The notes: generated by a model from the sequence alone, not told the origin. Counted from the stretch's first letter, positions 42,285-51,474 are shown. The stretch is 64,000 bases of DNA from Flavobacterium sp. 20NA77.7 (GCF_031326205.1 NZ_CP133721.1:1426001-1490000); one strand, 5' to 3'. Program-made: numbers and translations.

Positions 42285-44714
42285 CTAACTCTTTTTATCC
42301 GTGGAAGTTTGTTTTTTCCACGTAAAAATACCAAAACCAATCAATAGTAAAATAAGTATGGAACTTACTAATGAAATCATACTTCCTGTTTTTACTACTT
42401 GAGGTTCAAATTTAAATTCAATGGTATGCTTTCCTGTGGGAATTTGTAGTCCTCTTAACACATAATTGACATTGTAAATTTCTGATTCTTTACCATCAAT
42501 TGTAGCTATCCATCCTTTTGGGTAATAAATCTCTGAAAAAACGCCAAAACCAGCTTGCGAATTCGTTGAAACGTATTTCAAATGATTCGGCTTATATGAA
42601 ACTAATTGAATAGTCGCTGTTGAATCTTTTCCTGCACTGAAGTTAAATGCTTTTTTTACTAATTTTGGTTTTACGAAGGTTGCTTCTTCCTTCGTTTTCA
42701 ACGAATCTAAAGCCTTCATTTCTTCATCAGCTGTATTGAAGATTTTTACCTTTGAAACAAACCAAGCATTGCCATTCGCACTTGGATTTTGTAAGGCCAT
42801 AGGCATACCCTGCTCATTAGACTGAATAACATATTTCGCATTCAACATATTCAATGCTTCAATATTATTTTTAGTAATTTGATAGTCAAATAACTCTTGA
42901 ACTTTTTTAGGTTTTGCAGCATGATAGCCTCCTATTGATTGATGAAAAAAGGAAGTACGGGCACTGTTCATATTTCCATCCATTTCAAATACTCTAAAAT
43001 GAGTAGTATCTTCTAATATTTTTGTATCGGCTTCTGTTTGTTCAAAAGGACGTTCAATTTGACTTTTAGATACAAAATCATCTGCTTTTACATAATTTTT
43101 GGCAACAAAAAATAAATCAAAGACCATAATAAAGCCTACAATCAAAATAGTATTAAACTGTGAAAATATTTTCTTTGTATACAAGAATAAAAGACCGAAA
43201 ACAACCACTAAAAACCCTAGTGAACGGTAAATGGTTGAAAAATACATATTTCTTCTATCTTCTCTTAATACATCCATAAAATTAGGTCCATATTGTTTTG
43301 AGTAATACGCATCATTTAAGCTTGTAAATGAAAAAGTACTACTACATAAAACTAACAGCGCTAATATTCCAGCAACAATTCCTCCAGAAATAAATAATCC
43401 TTTGTTTCTTTCTTTTTCTTCACTTGTAAAAAATGCTGTTAAGCCTAAAATAGCTAAAACAGGCATACATAATTCTAACAGCACCTGAATAGAAGAAACG
43501 GCTCTAAATTTATTATACAAAGGCACATAATTAATAAAGAAATCAGTCAATGGTGCAAAATGTTTCCCCCAAGATAGTGTTAATGCTAACAAGGAACCGA
43601 GCACCAATGCGTATTTTATTTTTCTTTTTTCTAAAAACAGGGCTAAAACGGCTAAAAAGAATACTACAATTCCTATATAAGCAGGAGCGGCAACGATAGG
43701 TTGTTCGCCCCAATAGGTAGGCATGTGTTTTACTAAATTTTCGGCTTCACTTTCAGGAACATTTTGAGAAACGATGAATTGATACATAGCTGATTCTTTT
43801 CCTAAATCTTCAGAATTTGATCCTCCGAATAATTTAGGTGCAATCAAATTCAAACTTTCGCCTACACCATAGCTATATTCTGTTATGTATTCATAACTCA
43901 TAGCATTTGTATTTTCTTTTTTCTTTCCGTCAGGTTTGAATGTTAACTCACTATCACTTCTTGTAGAATATTTTGCATATTCAGAAGTTGCTAAAAGACT
44001 GGTCGCATTTGCACCTATTGCTAATAGGGCACTTCCCATAAAAACACCAACTGATTTTAGAATATGGCTATACTCTTTATTTTTAACAGCCTCAAGTACA
44101 AAATATAACCCTACAATACCTGCTAAAAATAAAAAATAATAGGTCATTTGAGGATGGTTGGCCTGCAATTCAAGCGCTGCTGCTACTACCGTTACGCATC
44201 CACCAAGAATGTATCGCTTTTGAAACACCCATAAAATCCCAGCTAAAAGTAAAGGCAAATAAGCTATGGCATGTGCTTTGGCATTGTGTCCTACACCTAA
44301 TATGATAATTAAATAGGTAGAAAAACCAAAGGCTAAGGCGCCAAAAAAAGCATGTAACGGTTTTATCCTAAAACTTAATAGTAAGACATAAAAACAAGCA
44401 AAATATAAAAATAAATAATCGGCAGGACGGGGTAAAAACCGAAAAACCGAATCTAAATCCTTAACATAATTATGTGGGTATTTGGCTCCTAATTGATAGG
44501 TAGGCATTCCTCCAAAAGCACTATTTGTCCAATACGGTTCTTCATTATACTCTTTCCTGAAATCAATTTGCTCTTTTGCCATGCCTGTATATTGAGCAAT
44601 ATCAGATTGAAAGAGTTGCTTTCCTTGTAAAGTAGGATAAAAATAAAGTAAGGCAATACAAATAAAGCCAACTAGTGCATATATATGTGGTAAATACTTA
44701 TTCCAATTTTTCAT
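42285..44714 (-). CDS. YfhO-family membrane protein
   Basis: An 809-residue integral membrane protein with 11-13 helices and a C-terminal extracytoplasmic domain, the layout of YfhO (GT-C-like) proteins. A GT-C-type acidic loop after the first helix is visible (QLFQSDIAQYTGMAKEQ), then the periplasmic segment RKEYNEEPYWTNSAFGGMPT. In Gram-positive bacteria YfhO is implicated in glycosylation of lipoteichoic acid. In Bacteroidota the role is unproven, and transfer of a lipid-linked sugar is a reasonable inference. It lies 15 bases downstream of the DUF4834 gene and 2 bases upstream of a glycosyltransferase. Confidence 0.88.
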   Translation of the reverse strand: MKNWNKYLPHIYALVGFICIALLYFYPTLQGKQLFQSDIAQYTGMAKEQIDFRKEYNEEPYWTNSAFGGMPTYQLGAKYPHNYVKDLDSVFRFLPRPADYLFLYFACFYVLLLSFRIKPLHAFFGALAFGFSTYLIIILGVGHNAKAHAIAYLPLLLAGILWVFQKRYILGGCVTVVAAALELQANHPQMTYYFLFLAGIVGLYFVLEAVKNKEYSHILKSVGVFMGSALLAIGANATSLLATSEYAKYSTRSDSELTFKPDGKKKENTNAMSYEYITEYSYGVGESLNLIAPKLFGGSNSEDLGKESAMYQFIVSQNVPESEAENLVKHMPTYWGEQPIVAAPAYIGIVVFFLAVLALFLEKRKIKYALVLGSLLALTLSWGKHFAPLTDFFINYVPLYNKFRAVSSIQVLLELCMPVLAILGLTAFFTSEEKERNKGLFISGGIVAGILALLVLCSSTFSFTSLNDAYYSKQYGPNFMDVLREDRRNMYFSTIYRSLGFLVVVFGLLFLYTKKIFSQFNTILIVGFIMVFDLFFVAKNYVKADDFVSKSQIERPFEQTEADTKILEDTTHFRVFEMDGNMNSARTSFFHQSIGGYHAAKPKKVQELFDYQITKNNIEALNMLNAKYVIQSNEQGMPMALQNPSANGNAWFVSKVKIFNTADEEMKALDSLKTKEEATFVKPKLVKKAFNFSAGKDSTATIQLVSYKPNHLKYVSTNSQAGFGVFSEIYYPKGWIATIDGKESEIYNVNYVLRGLQIPTGKHTIEFKFEPQVVKTGSMISLVSSILILLLIGFGIFTWKKQTSTDKKS

Positions 44715-44729
44715 TTTAGTCTGTTTTTA

Positions 44730-44975
44730 TTATTCAACTTCTTCATAATCAATATAGTCACCTACTTCTTTTTTAGGTTTTGGTGTCTCTTTTTGTGCTT
44801 GATTTTGTTGAGCTTGTTGTTGTTCAAATTGTTTTTTTAGATGTTCTTCCGCTTTTTTTGCCATTTGTTGTACCAAATAAGGTGCTAACAATCGCATTAA
44901 AAATTTAAGTAAATAATATACTAATATAATTGTAACTATCGTTCTTACAACACTTTGTAAACTTGCTGTATCCAT
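44730..44975 (-). CDS. DUF4834-like small membrane protein
   Basis: An 81-residue protein with one N-terminal membrane helix (IVTIILVYYLLKFLMRLLAPYLV) and a charged coiled-coil segment rich in Gln and Glu (EEHLKKQFEQQQAQQNQ). It ends GDYIDYEEVE. This layout and the DYIDYEEV-type end fit DUF4834, a Bacteroidota-only family. It is the first gene of the YfhO set and could be an accessory to that complex, though this is only suggested by position. A -7 element lies 14 bases upstream, giving a very short leader. Confidence 0.8.
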   Translation of the reverse strand: MDTASLQSVVRTIVTIILVYYLLKFLMRLLAPYLVQQMAKKAEEHLKKQFEQQQAQQNQAQKETPKPKKEVGDYIDYEEVE

Positions 44976-44989
44976 TTCTTATTTTTTTC

Positions 44990-44997
44990 CAAAAATA
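44990..44997 (-). promoter_or_regulatory. Candidate -7 element of the DUF4834-YfhO operon
   Basis: The minus strand reads TATTTTTG, a full TAnnTTTG match 14 bases before the ATG at 44975. Confidence 0.5.
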
Positions 44998-45041
44998 AAC
45001 ATTATTCCTTCAAATGCTACTTAAAATTAGTATAAAATATT

Positions 45042-45049
45042 TACATTTG
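45042..45049 (+). promoter_or_regulatory. Candidate -7 element of the transporter-GNAT operon
   Basis: TACATTTG, a full TAnnTTTG match 19 bases before the ATG at 45069. Confidence 0.5.
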
Positions 45050-45068
45050 AATTTTAAAATTAGCACCT

Positions 45069-46028
45069 ATGATTTGTTTCAAAAAAATTGCTTTGTGTTG
45101 TACTTTAATTTTAGTTTTTAAAGCGCAAGCTCAATTCACAGATCAAATTAATTCAAATAGACCTGGAAAATCCATGATGGCATTTGCAGTAGGAAAAAGC
45201 ATCATACAAACAGAAACGGGAATTAATTACTTTAAAGAAGAGCACAATCTAATGAACTACACTGCAAAGGGATTTACAGGCGACCTAGCAATAAGATGGG
45301 GACTTTTTAAAGAAGAATTAGAATTACTCGCAGAAATTCAATACCAGAAAGACACTTATGAATCATTAGCTAGTTCTATGACAAGAAGTGCTGTAAGACA
45401 AACAACTTTTGGAGCTAAATATTTGGTTTATGATCCTTTTAAAAATTATGAAGAAAAAGTAAATGTGTATAGCTGGAAAGCGAATCATCGATTTAAATGG
45501 AGACAATTCATACCCGCTGTTGCAGGATATGCAGGAATTAATTTGAATTTTTCTGAAAATGTGGTATTCCAAAATTCTGGAATTCCTGAAGAAAAAATCA
45601 GCCCAAAAGCGATGTTAATTGCGCAAAATCATTTTGGAACGCGTTGGGTATTAGTTACAAATTTAATTTATAATAAAATTGGCACTGAATATGCTAGTAA
45701 AGATTATGTTATTACACTTACCCGAGGTATCAATAAAAATTTATCAATATTTGCTGAAAATCAAGGCTATATGGGTAAGTATTATAGCGATGGAATTGTA
45801 CGATTAGGTGCTGCCTATTTATTAAATGACGATATGCAAATTGATGGCTCTTTTGGAACAAATATCAAAAATACTCCTAGTATTTTTTACGGGGGAATTG
45901 GTTTCTCTTGGCGTTTTAGAAACAACTATAAAGAAGTAAAACTTCCAAAACCTGGGACACAGAGCAAGATGGACAAAAAAATGGATAAAGCTTTAGACAA
46001 AAAGAAAAGAAAAGACGCTGTTGAATAA
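45069..46028 (+). CDS. MetA-type outer-membrane transporter-like protein
   Basis: A 319-residue protein with a signal peptide (cleavage after FKAQAQ, about residue 22) followed by SNRPGKSMMAFAVGKSIIQTE and repeated amphipathic strands. The end of the barrel is SIFYGGIGFSWRF, and a strongly basic, lysine-rich tail follows. The 'NRPG...G..Q.E.G' opening is typical of the putative MetA-pathway outer-membrane family (Phenol_MetA_deg), whose members are barrel proteins of uncertain substrate; some homologues are mislabelled as amylases. The basic tail after the barrel is unusual. The stop overlaps the ATG of the next gene (TAATG). Confidence 0.75.
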   Translation: MICFKKIALCCTLILVFKAQAQFTDQINSNRPGKSMMAFAVGKSIIQTETGINYFKEEHNLMNYTAKGFTGDLAIRWGLFKEELELLAEIQYQKDTYESLASSMTRSAVRQTTFGAKYLVYDPFKNYEEKVNVYSWKANHRFKWRQFIPAVAGYAGINLNFSENVVFQNSGIPEEKISPKAMLIAQNHFGTRWVLVTNLIYNKIGTEYASKDYVITLTRGINKNLSIFAENQGYMGKYYSDGIVRLGAAYLLNDDMQIDGSFGTNIKNTPSIFYGGIGFSWRFRNNYKEVKLPKPGTQSKMDKKMDKALDKKKRKDAVE

Positions 46029-47146
46029 TGATAGAAATTAGAGAAGTTACCACAAAAGCCCAAATGAAAGATTTTGTCATGTTTTCATTTGAGCTATATA
46101 AAGATAACCCCTATTGGGTCCCCCCCCTTATTAAAGAAGAATTAGAAAGTTTTGATAAAACAAAAAATCCAGCTTTTTTAAGTGCTGATGCTCATTTTTA
46201 TTTAGCTTACAAAGACAATAAAATTGTAGGTAAAGTTGTCGCTATTATTAATTGGGATGAAGTAAACAAATTAGGTAAAAAAAAAGTAAGATTTGGTTGG
46301 TTTGATGTTATTGACGATATCAACGTCACTCAAGCACTATTAGAAAAAGTAGAACGTTTTGGTCGCGAACATAACATGGAACATATGGAAGGACCAATTG
46401 GATTTTCTAATTTAGATAAAGTTGGCGTGCTAACAGAAGGGTTTGAAGAGCAAGGATTAATGATTACTTGGTATAACTTTCCTTATTACAAAACACACTT
46501 TGAATTACTAGGTTTAACTGAAGAAAAAAAATATATAGAAAGTAGATTTCCTTTTAAAAATGTGGACGCTGTAACCTTCTCAAAGGCTGCAGAATTAATA
46601 AAAAAGAGGTACGAACTCACACCTTTAAATTTCACAAATTCAAAAGACATCATGCCTCTTGTAGATAAAATGTTTGATTTATTTAATGAATCTTATGCCA
46701 AATTACAATCTTTTGTAGCGATAAACGACATACAAATTGACTACTTTAAGAAAAAATATATCAGTTTTATTAATCCAGAATACATTAAATTTATTATGGA
46801 TAAAAAAGGAAATATGATAGCTTTTAGTATTGTCATGCCCGATTTTTCAGATGCACTCATTAAAGCAAAAGGAAAATTATTCCCCTTTGGCTTTTACCAT
46901 CTTTTAAGGGCCCGAAAAAATAGCAAAAAAACGGTATTTTATTTAATTGGCATAGTACCCGAATATCAAAGTAAGGGTGTAACTGCAATTGTTTTTGATG
47001 AATATGCTAAAACATTTGAAAAATTTGGAATTGAAACTTGTATACGAACACCTGAACTAGAAGAAAATACAGCAATTCAAAATCTTTGGAAGCATTTTAA
47101 CCCAGAAGTATATAAAAAGAGAAGTACCTATTCTAAAAATTTATAA
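46028..47146 (+). CDS. GNAT-like acetyltransferase-fold protein with C8 tract
   Basis: A 372-residue protein beginning MIEIREVTTKAQMKDFVMFS. It has two acyltransferase-like halves. The N-terminal half includes FELYKDNPYWVPPLIKEE and FYLAYKDNKIVGKVVAIIN (strand-turn typical of GNAT), and the C-terminal half includes the acetyl-CoA loop VPEYQSKGVTAIVFDEYA. It resembles a Bacteroidota family often annotated simply as N-acetyltransferase. The acceptor is unknown. The coding sequence contains a run of eight C at 46120-46127 (codons for Val-Pro-Pro-Leu near residues 31-34), striking in AT-rich DNA. Translationally coupled to the barrel gene upstream. Confidence 0.75.
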   Translation: MIEIREVTTKAQMKDFVMFSFELYKDNPYWVPPLIKEELESFDKTKNPAFLSADAHFYLAYKDNKIVGKVVAIINWDEVNKLGKKKVRFGWFDVIDDINVTQALLEKVERFGREHNMEHMEGPIGFSNLDKVGVLTEGFEEQGLMITWYNFPYYKTHFELLGLTEEKKYIESRFPFKNVDAVTFSKAAELIKKRYELTPLNFTNSKDIMPLVDKMFDLFNESYAKLQSFVAINDIQIDYFKKKYISFINPEYIKFIMDKKGNMIAFSIVMPDFSDALIKAKGKLFPFGFYHLLRARKNSKKTVFYLIGIVPEYQSKGVTAIVFDEYAKTFEKFGIETCIRTPELEENTAIQNLWKHFNPEVYKKRSTYSKNL

Positions 47147-47157
47147 AAAAATAAAAT

Positions 47158-47481
47158 ATGTTTGGAGATATGATGAACATGATGGGTAAATTAAAAGAGA
47201 CCCAACAGAAAGTAGAAGAAACAAAAAAACGATTGGATTTTGTATTAATCGATGAAAAAAGCAGTGATGGTTTACTAGAAGTAACACTAACGGCAAACAG
47301 ATCTATTAAAAGCATTACTATTCATGACGAATTGTTTAATGATAAAGAAATGCTCGAAGATTACTTAATCACTACACTAAATAAAGCAATTTCTAGAGCA
47401 ACGAATGTAAATGAAACAGAAATTGCCGCTGTAGCAAAGGAAGGCCTACCAAACATTCCAGGAATGGATAGGTTTAAATAA
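47158..47481 (+). CDS. YbaB/EbfC-family nucleoid-associated protein
   Basis: A 107-residue DNA-binding protein of the YbaB/EbfC family, which forms tweezer-like dimers on DNA. It begins [21 protein letters not shown] (methionine-rich helix), followed by a beta sheet with [17 protein letters not shown] and a long C-terminal helix. The length is normal. In many bacteria ybaB is linked to dnaX and recR; here it instead follows a GNAT-like gene by 11 bases. Confidence 0.9.
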   Translation: MFGDMMNMMGKLKETQQKVEETKKRLDFVLIDEKSSDGLLEVTLTANRSIKSITIHDELFNDKEMLEDYLITTLNKAISRATNVNETEIAAVAKEGLPNIPGMDRFK

Positions 47482-47512
47482 AAAAAGGAGCTTTAATAAA
47501 GCTCCTTTTTTT
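47480..47512. terminator. Bidirectional terminator, ybaB / response regulator
   Basis: The stem GGAGCTTT / AAAGCTCC (47487-47494, 47498-47505) has a 3-base loop, flanked by six A on the left and seven T on the right. It serves both converging genes and ends two bases from the response regulator stop codon. Confidence 0.88.
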
Positions 47513-47513
47513 A

Positions 47514-48212
47514 TTACGAATTAATAACTAATCTAAATCCTTCTCCATGGATATTTAAAATTTCGACACGTTCGTCTTTTTTCAAATATTTTCTCAATTT
47601 AGCAATGTACACATCCATACTTCTAGATGTGAAATAATTATCATCTCTCCAAATTTTTGTCAATGCTAATTCTCTTGGCATTAAATCATTAACATGTAAT
47701 GCTAACATTTTTAACAATTCAGATTCTTTTGGCGACAATTTTATAGGTTCTTCATTTTCAAACGTTAAAAATCTCAATTTAGAATTCAAATGAAATTTTC
47801 CAATTTGAAATTCAAAAAGAGTTGAATCAGGTTTTGCATCAGAAGCTTTTCTTTGCATGATTGCTTTAATTTTCATCAATAACACTTCTGAATCAAATGG
47901 CTTATTTAAATAGTCATCTGCGCCAACTTTATACCCTTTTAATACATCTTCTTTCAATGTTTTAGCTGTTAAGAAAATAATAGGCACTTCTTGATTTTTT
48001 TCTCTTATTTCTCTAGCTAAGGTATAACCATCTTTGTAGGGCATCATTACATCTAAAATACATAAGTCGTAAGTACCTTTTTTGAATTTTTCAAATCCTT
48101 CCATGCCATTTTTAGCAAGGACTACTTCAAAATCATTGATTACTAAATAATCTCTCAAAACAGATCCAAAATTTGGGTCGTCTTCAACTAATAATATTTT
48201 CTTTGTTTCCAT
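47514..48212 (-). CDS. OmpR-family response regulator
   Basis: A 232-residue two-component regulator. The receiver domain (1-118) has the acidic pair in VEDDPN (10-14), phospho-acceptor Asp54 in LCILDVMMPYKDG, the switch Thr in PIIFLTAK and Lys in DYLNKPFD. The C-terminal winged helix (about 133-230) has the recognition region RSMDVYIAKLRKYLKKD and a wing ending GEGFRL. It should bind direct-repeat DNA sites as a dimer when phosphorylated. It follows its histidine kinase partner by 2 bases. The regulated genes are unknown. Confidence 0.94.
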   Translation of the reverse strand: METKKILLVEDDPNFGSVLRDYLVINDFEVVLAKNGMEGFEKFKKGTYDLCILDVMMPYKDGYTLAREIREKNQEVPIIFLTAKTLKEDVLKGYKVGADDYLNKPFDSEVLLMKIKAIMQRKASDAKPDSTLFEFQIGKFHLNSKLRFLTFENEEPIKLSPKESELLKMLALHVNDLMPRELALTKIWRDDNYFTSRSMDVYIAKLRKYLKKDERVEILNIHGEGFRLVINS

Positions 48213-48214
48213 AT

Positions 48215-49798
48215 TTAATTTATTAAGGGCAATTTTATAATAAACGTACTTCCTTTTCCTTTCTCACTCTCTACAAAAACCTGGCCATTATGATCATCGA
48301 CAATTTGTTTTACATAAGCTAAACCTAAACCATGCCCCTTAACATTGTGTAAATCACCAGTATGCTCTCTAAAAAACTTTTCAAAAACTTTTTTCTGAGC
48401 TGCCTTAGACATACCAATTCCATTGTCTTGTATTTTAATAACTACAAAATCTTTAATGTTTTCTGTAGAAATAGTGATGACAGGTTTTTCCATCGAATAT
48501 TTCATAGCATTATCTAGGATATTAACCAAAACATTTGTAAAATGAACGTCATTTAGTAGTACTGTATTTCTTGTTGCATTAAAATGCGTTTGAACTTCTC
48601 CTCCCCTATCTTCTAAAATCAAACTCACATGATCAATAGCTTCTTGTATAAAATCATTTATTTGATGTGGTTCTTTCTTTATTTCTAACTCATTTCGTTC
48701 TAATTTTGAAATGCGCAATACATTTTCAACTTGTGCATGCATGCGTTTATTTTCATCTTTAATCATTTGAAGATACTTTTGTACTTTTTCTTTATCATCA
48801 ATGATTTTAGGATTTTTAATAGCATCTAAAGCTAAATTTATAGTAGCAATAGGTGTTTTAAACTCATGCGTCATATTATTGATGAAATCTGTTTTGATTT
48901 CAGAGATTTGTTTTTGTGTAATTAACTGTTTTAGGGCACTAGAATAGGTTATAATAATAATTAACGTGAATAATAGTGACAATATTGTCATGGGCATTAA
49001 CTCAGAAAAAACATAATTTGTTTTATTCGGAAAACGCACCAACAGTTGATACTTTGTATTTCCGTCTGCATCCATTAATATTGGCATGCCATACGTGGTA
49101 CATTTATCATACCTAAACTCTTCTGATTTAATTTTTGTGGCTAATCCATTACTATAAATAGCAAACTCATACGGTGTTTTAATTTCAGCCTTATGTAATT
49201 CAAAATTTAAAATACTATTAATTAATTTAGGCGAAATTCTTCTGTGTATAGGTCTTTGGGAAACAATATCTCTAAAGGCAACATAAAATTGTACACGATC
49301 TAAAATTTCTAAATTGCCCGATTTTTCAATAGTAACATTTGGCTTCGCTTCTAGTTTAATAGTATTTCCTTCTAATGAATTACCTTTATAAATTTGCGTT
49401 TTACGATTTGAAATATAATTTTTAATTCCAATAGGATATGCATTTTTATTAAAAAAAGCACCATTTACGCCAAAATCTTGTGGGAGAATTGTATTAGAAT
49501 AAATTAATGTCTCGTTTGTTTTAGTATCCTTATCGTAAAAATAAATCTTGCGCAATTGTTCTCTTTTTGGCGCTCTACCTAAACTATCAGTAATTTGAAA
49601 ATAACGCTTATAAAAATCAATAACTTCTTTATCATCAAGCTTTTTTGCAACATTATTAAGAACTTGTTGGGTGTGATGTTTAAACTGTTCGTCGTTTTTT
49701 ATAAATGAGCTATTAATCCAATATAACTGAACTAAAATAATTCCAATCATGGAAATACTCATTAAAAAAACTAATATCCTAAACCTTGTTTTATTCAT
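48215..49798 (-). CDS. Sensor histidine kinase
   Basis: A 527-residue membrane kinase. It has two membrane helices (about 7-29 and 267-287) enclosing a 240-residue periplasmic sensor domain of no recognised type. A DHp domain with phospho-acceptor His311 in FINNMTHEFKTPIATI follows. The catalytic domain has the N box (VNILDNAMKYS), G1 (IQDNGIGM), F box (FEKFFRE) and G2 (GHGLGLAYVKQI). No HAMP domain is obvious between the second helix and the DHp domain. It pairs with the OmpR-family regulator just downstream. A -7 element sits only 7 bases upstream of the start. Confidence 0.94.
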   Translation of the reverse strand: MNKTRFRILVFLMSISMIGIILVQLYWINSSFIKNDEQFKHHTQQVLNNVAKKLDDKEVIDFYKRYFQITDSLGRAPKREQLRKIYFYDKDTKTNETLIYSNTILPQDFGVNGAFFNKNAYPIGIKNYISNRKTQIYKGNSLEGNTIKLEAKPNVTIEKSGNLEILDRVQFYVAFRDIVSQRPIHRRISPKLINSILNFELHKAEIKTPYEFAIYSNGLATKIKSEEFRYDKCTTYGMPILMDADGNTKYQLLVRFPNKTNYVFSELMPMTILSLLFTLIIIITYSSALKQLITQKQISEIKTDFINNMTHEFKTPIATINLALDAIKNPKIIDDKEKVQKYLQMIKDENKRMHAQVENVLRISKLERNELEIKKEPHQINDFIQEAIDHVSLILEDRGGEVQTHFNATRNTVLLNDVHFTNVLVNILDNAMKYSMEKPVITISTENIKDFVVIKIQDNGIGMSKAAQKKVFEKFFREHTGDLHNVKGHGLGLAYVKQIVDDHNGQVFVESEKGKGSTFIIKLPLIN

Positions 49799-49804
49799 TC
49801 ATTA

Positions 49805-49812
49805 CAAATTTA
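49805..49812 (-). promoter_or_regulatory. Candidate -7 element of the kinase-regulator pair
   Basis: The minus strand reads TAAATTTG, a full TAnnTTTG match, with TTG at 49829-49831 16 bases upstream. It is only 6 bases from the kinase ATG, which would give a nearly leaderless transcript. Confidence 0.45.
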
Positions 49813-49857
49813 CAATGTAATATGTAAGCAATCAGAAGATTAACCAAACATTAACAT

Positions 49858-50457
49858 TTATGTTAATTTATAGCGGTTTTTAAAATTTTGAAGAAGTATT
49901 TCAAGCTCTTCATGCATTTTATCCAAATTATCATTAGAAATCACATAAGTTGCTAATTTTTCTTTTTCTTCTTCAGGCAGTTGATTTTGGATAATTTGCA
50001 GTACTTCATCCTTTGACTTATTGTCTCTCTTCATTACTCTAGAAATTCTATTTTCTAATGATGCCTTTATGAGAATCGTAGCTTCACATTGTAAATGCCC
50101 TTTAGTTTCAAACAATATTGCAACTTCCTTAATGATAAAAGGAAATTGAGAATGATGCTGAAGCCATTGATTAAAATGCTCACGCACTATGGGATGGACA
50201 ATCGCATTTAACTCTTTTAATTTAATGGGGTTATCAAAAACCAATTGACTAATTAATTTTCTATCAAGTTGACCTGTTGGTAACTTAATATTTTGGCTAA
50301 AAAGGGCTTGAATTTCGTTAATAACGTTTTCTTGCTGCATAATTTTTTTAGCTGCTTCGTCAGCAATATATACTGGGATGCCGTGTTTCTCAAAAAAACG
50401 TACTGCAGTAGATTTTCCACTACCAATTCCTCCAGTAAGTCCAATTACCTTAGTCAT
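49858..50457 (-). CDS. coaE: Dephospho-CoA kinase
   Basis: A 199-residue P-loop kinase that phosphorylates the 3'-hydroxyl of dephospho-CoA, the last step of coenzyme A synthesis. The P-loop is GLTGGIGSGKSTAVRFF (6-22), the substrate/CoA region includes VYIADEAAKKIM (30-41), VHPIVREHF is the family helix, and the LID region has RMKRDN-type SRVMKRDNKSKDE. The length is normal. It starts 1 base after the glycosyltransferase stop. CoaBC, the preceding decarboxylase/synthase of the same pathway, is encoded at 59375-60595. Confidence 0.95.
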   Translation of the reverse strand: MTKVIGLTGGIGSGKSTAVRFFEKHGIPVYIADEAAKKIMQQENVINEIQALFSQNIKLPTGQLDRKLISQLVFDNPIKLKELNAIVHPIVREHFNQWLQHHSQFPFIIKEVAILFETKGHLQCEATILIKASLENRISRVMKRDNKSKDEVLQIIQNQLPEEEKEKLATYVISNDNLDKMHEELEILLQNFKNRYKLT

Positions 50458-50458
50458 A

Positions 50459-51454
50459 TTAGTTTTTAAAAAACAGTTTAGGAAATGCCTTTTGAGGGAT
50501 TTTATTTCTTAGTTGTATCGCGTAATAAGACTGCAAAAAACCTTTTCCATAGCCAAAAAACTGAATACTAGCCGCTACTATGGAATAACTTCCTATTTTT
50601 ATACTTCTATTTTGAACACTAGAAACTACGCCTAAACTAAAAAAGTAACTTATATAACAAATAAGTAGATATGGAAAAGATACTACTAACAGAACTAATG
50701 ATAAACAAAAACCTAATAAAAATAAAGACGGAAACCAAAACGTAAATTTAGCATATTCGGGGTACCATTTATTTAAAATAGGTCTTGCTAATCCAAATTT
50801 TGTAACTTGTATGTAAAATTTATTCCAATCTATACGACGTTTATGGTATACAAAAGCAGATGTAATTAATTTTGTTTTAAACCCTAATTTCCATAATCTT
50901 ATAGATAAATCAGGATCTTCTCCAGGATGAATATTCCCAAAACCTTGAGAAGCCTCAAAGGCCTTTTTAGATAAACCCATATTAAAACTTCGCGGTTGAA
51001 ATTGAGTTAACTTTTCACTTCCTCCTCTAATTCCTCCTGTAGTTAAAAAAGAAGTCATCGTAAAATTAATTGCTTTTTGAATAGACGAAAAACTAGCTAA
51101 GGCGCTATCAGGCCCTCCAAAACAATCAACATATTCGTTTGTTAATGCTTTTTCTACTTCAGCCAAATATGTACTTGGAATAATACAATCTGAATCTAAA
51201 ATAATAAAATACTCCCCTTTAGCCACTTTCATTCCATAATTACGTGAGTCACCTGGACCTGAATTTGTTTTATAATGGTATGAAATTGTTAAAGATGTAT
51301 ATTTTTCAACAATAGTTTTACAATCAATTGTTGAACCATCTTCAATAATAACGATTTCATAGTCTTTTGTATACTCCTGAATGGTTAAACTTTGTAATAA
51401 CTCATCAATTTCATCAGGTCTATTGTATACTGGAATAATTAAAGAAAAATACAT
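50459..51454 (-). CDS. GT2 glycosyltransferase with C-terminal membrane helices
   Basis: A 331-residue family 2 glycosyltransferase. The GT-A domain starts MYFSLIIPVYNRPDEIDELL, with EIVIIEDGST, the DxD-like LDSDCI and RSFNMGLSKKAF / HPGEDPDLSIRLWKLGF acceptor-side motifs. Hydrophobic helices at about 235-265 and 268-285 anchor it to the membrane. The ATG at 51454 is chosen: the longer frame from 51487 would begin upstream of a perfect -7 element (51466-51474). It lies first in a set with coaE, kinase and regulator. The sugar and acceptor are unknown. Confidence 0.87.
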   Translation of the reverse strand: MYFSLIIPVYNRPDEIDELLQSLTIQEYTKDYEIVIIEDGSTIDCKTIVEKYTSLTISYHYKTNSGPGDSRNYGMKVAKGEYFIILDSDCIIPSTYLAEVEKALTNEYVDCFGGPDSALASFSSIQKAINFTMTSFLTTGGIRGGSEKLTQFQPRSFNMGLSKKAFEASQGFGNIHPGEDPDLSIRLWKLGFKTKLITSAFVYHKRRIDWNKFYIQVTKFGLARPILNKWYPEYAKFTFWFPSLFLLGFCLSLVLLVVSFPYLLICYISYFFSLGVVSSVQNRSIKIGSYSIVAASIQFFGYGKGFLQSYYAIQLRNKIPQKAFPKLFFKN

Positions 51455-51465
51455 TTTGTTTTTTT

Positions 51466-51474
51466 GCAAAGATA
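51466..51474 (-). promoter_or_regulatory. -7 element of the glycosyltransferase-coaE unit
   Basis: The minus strand reads TATCTTTGC, a full TAnnTTTG match followed by C, 12 bases from the ATG at 51454. It sits between the adhesin terminator and the gene and fixes the start choice. Confidence 0.55.
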
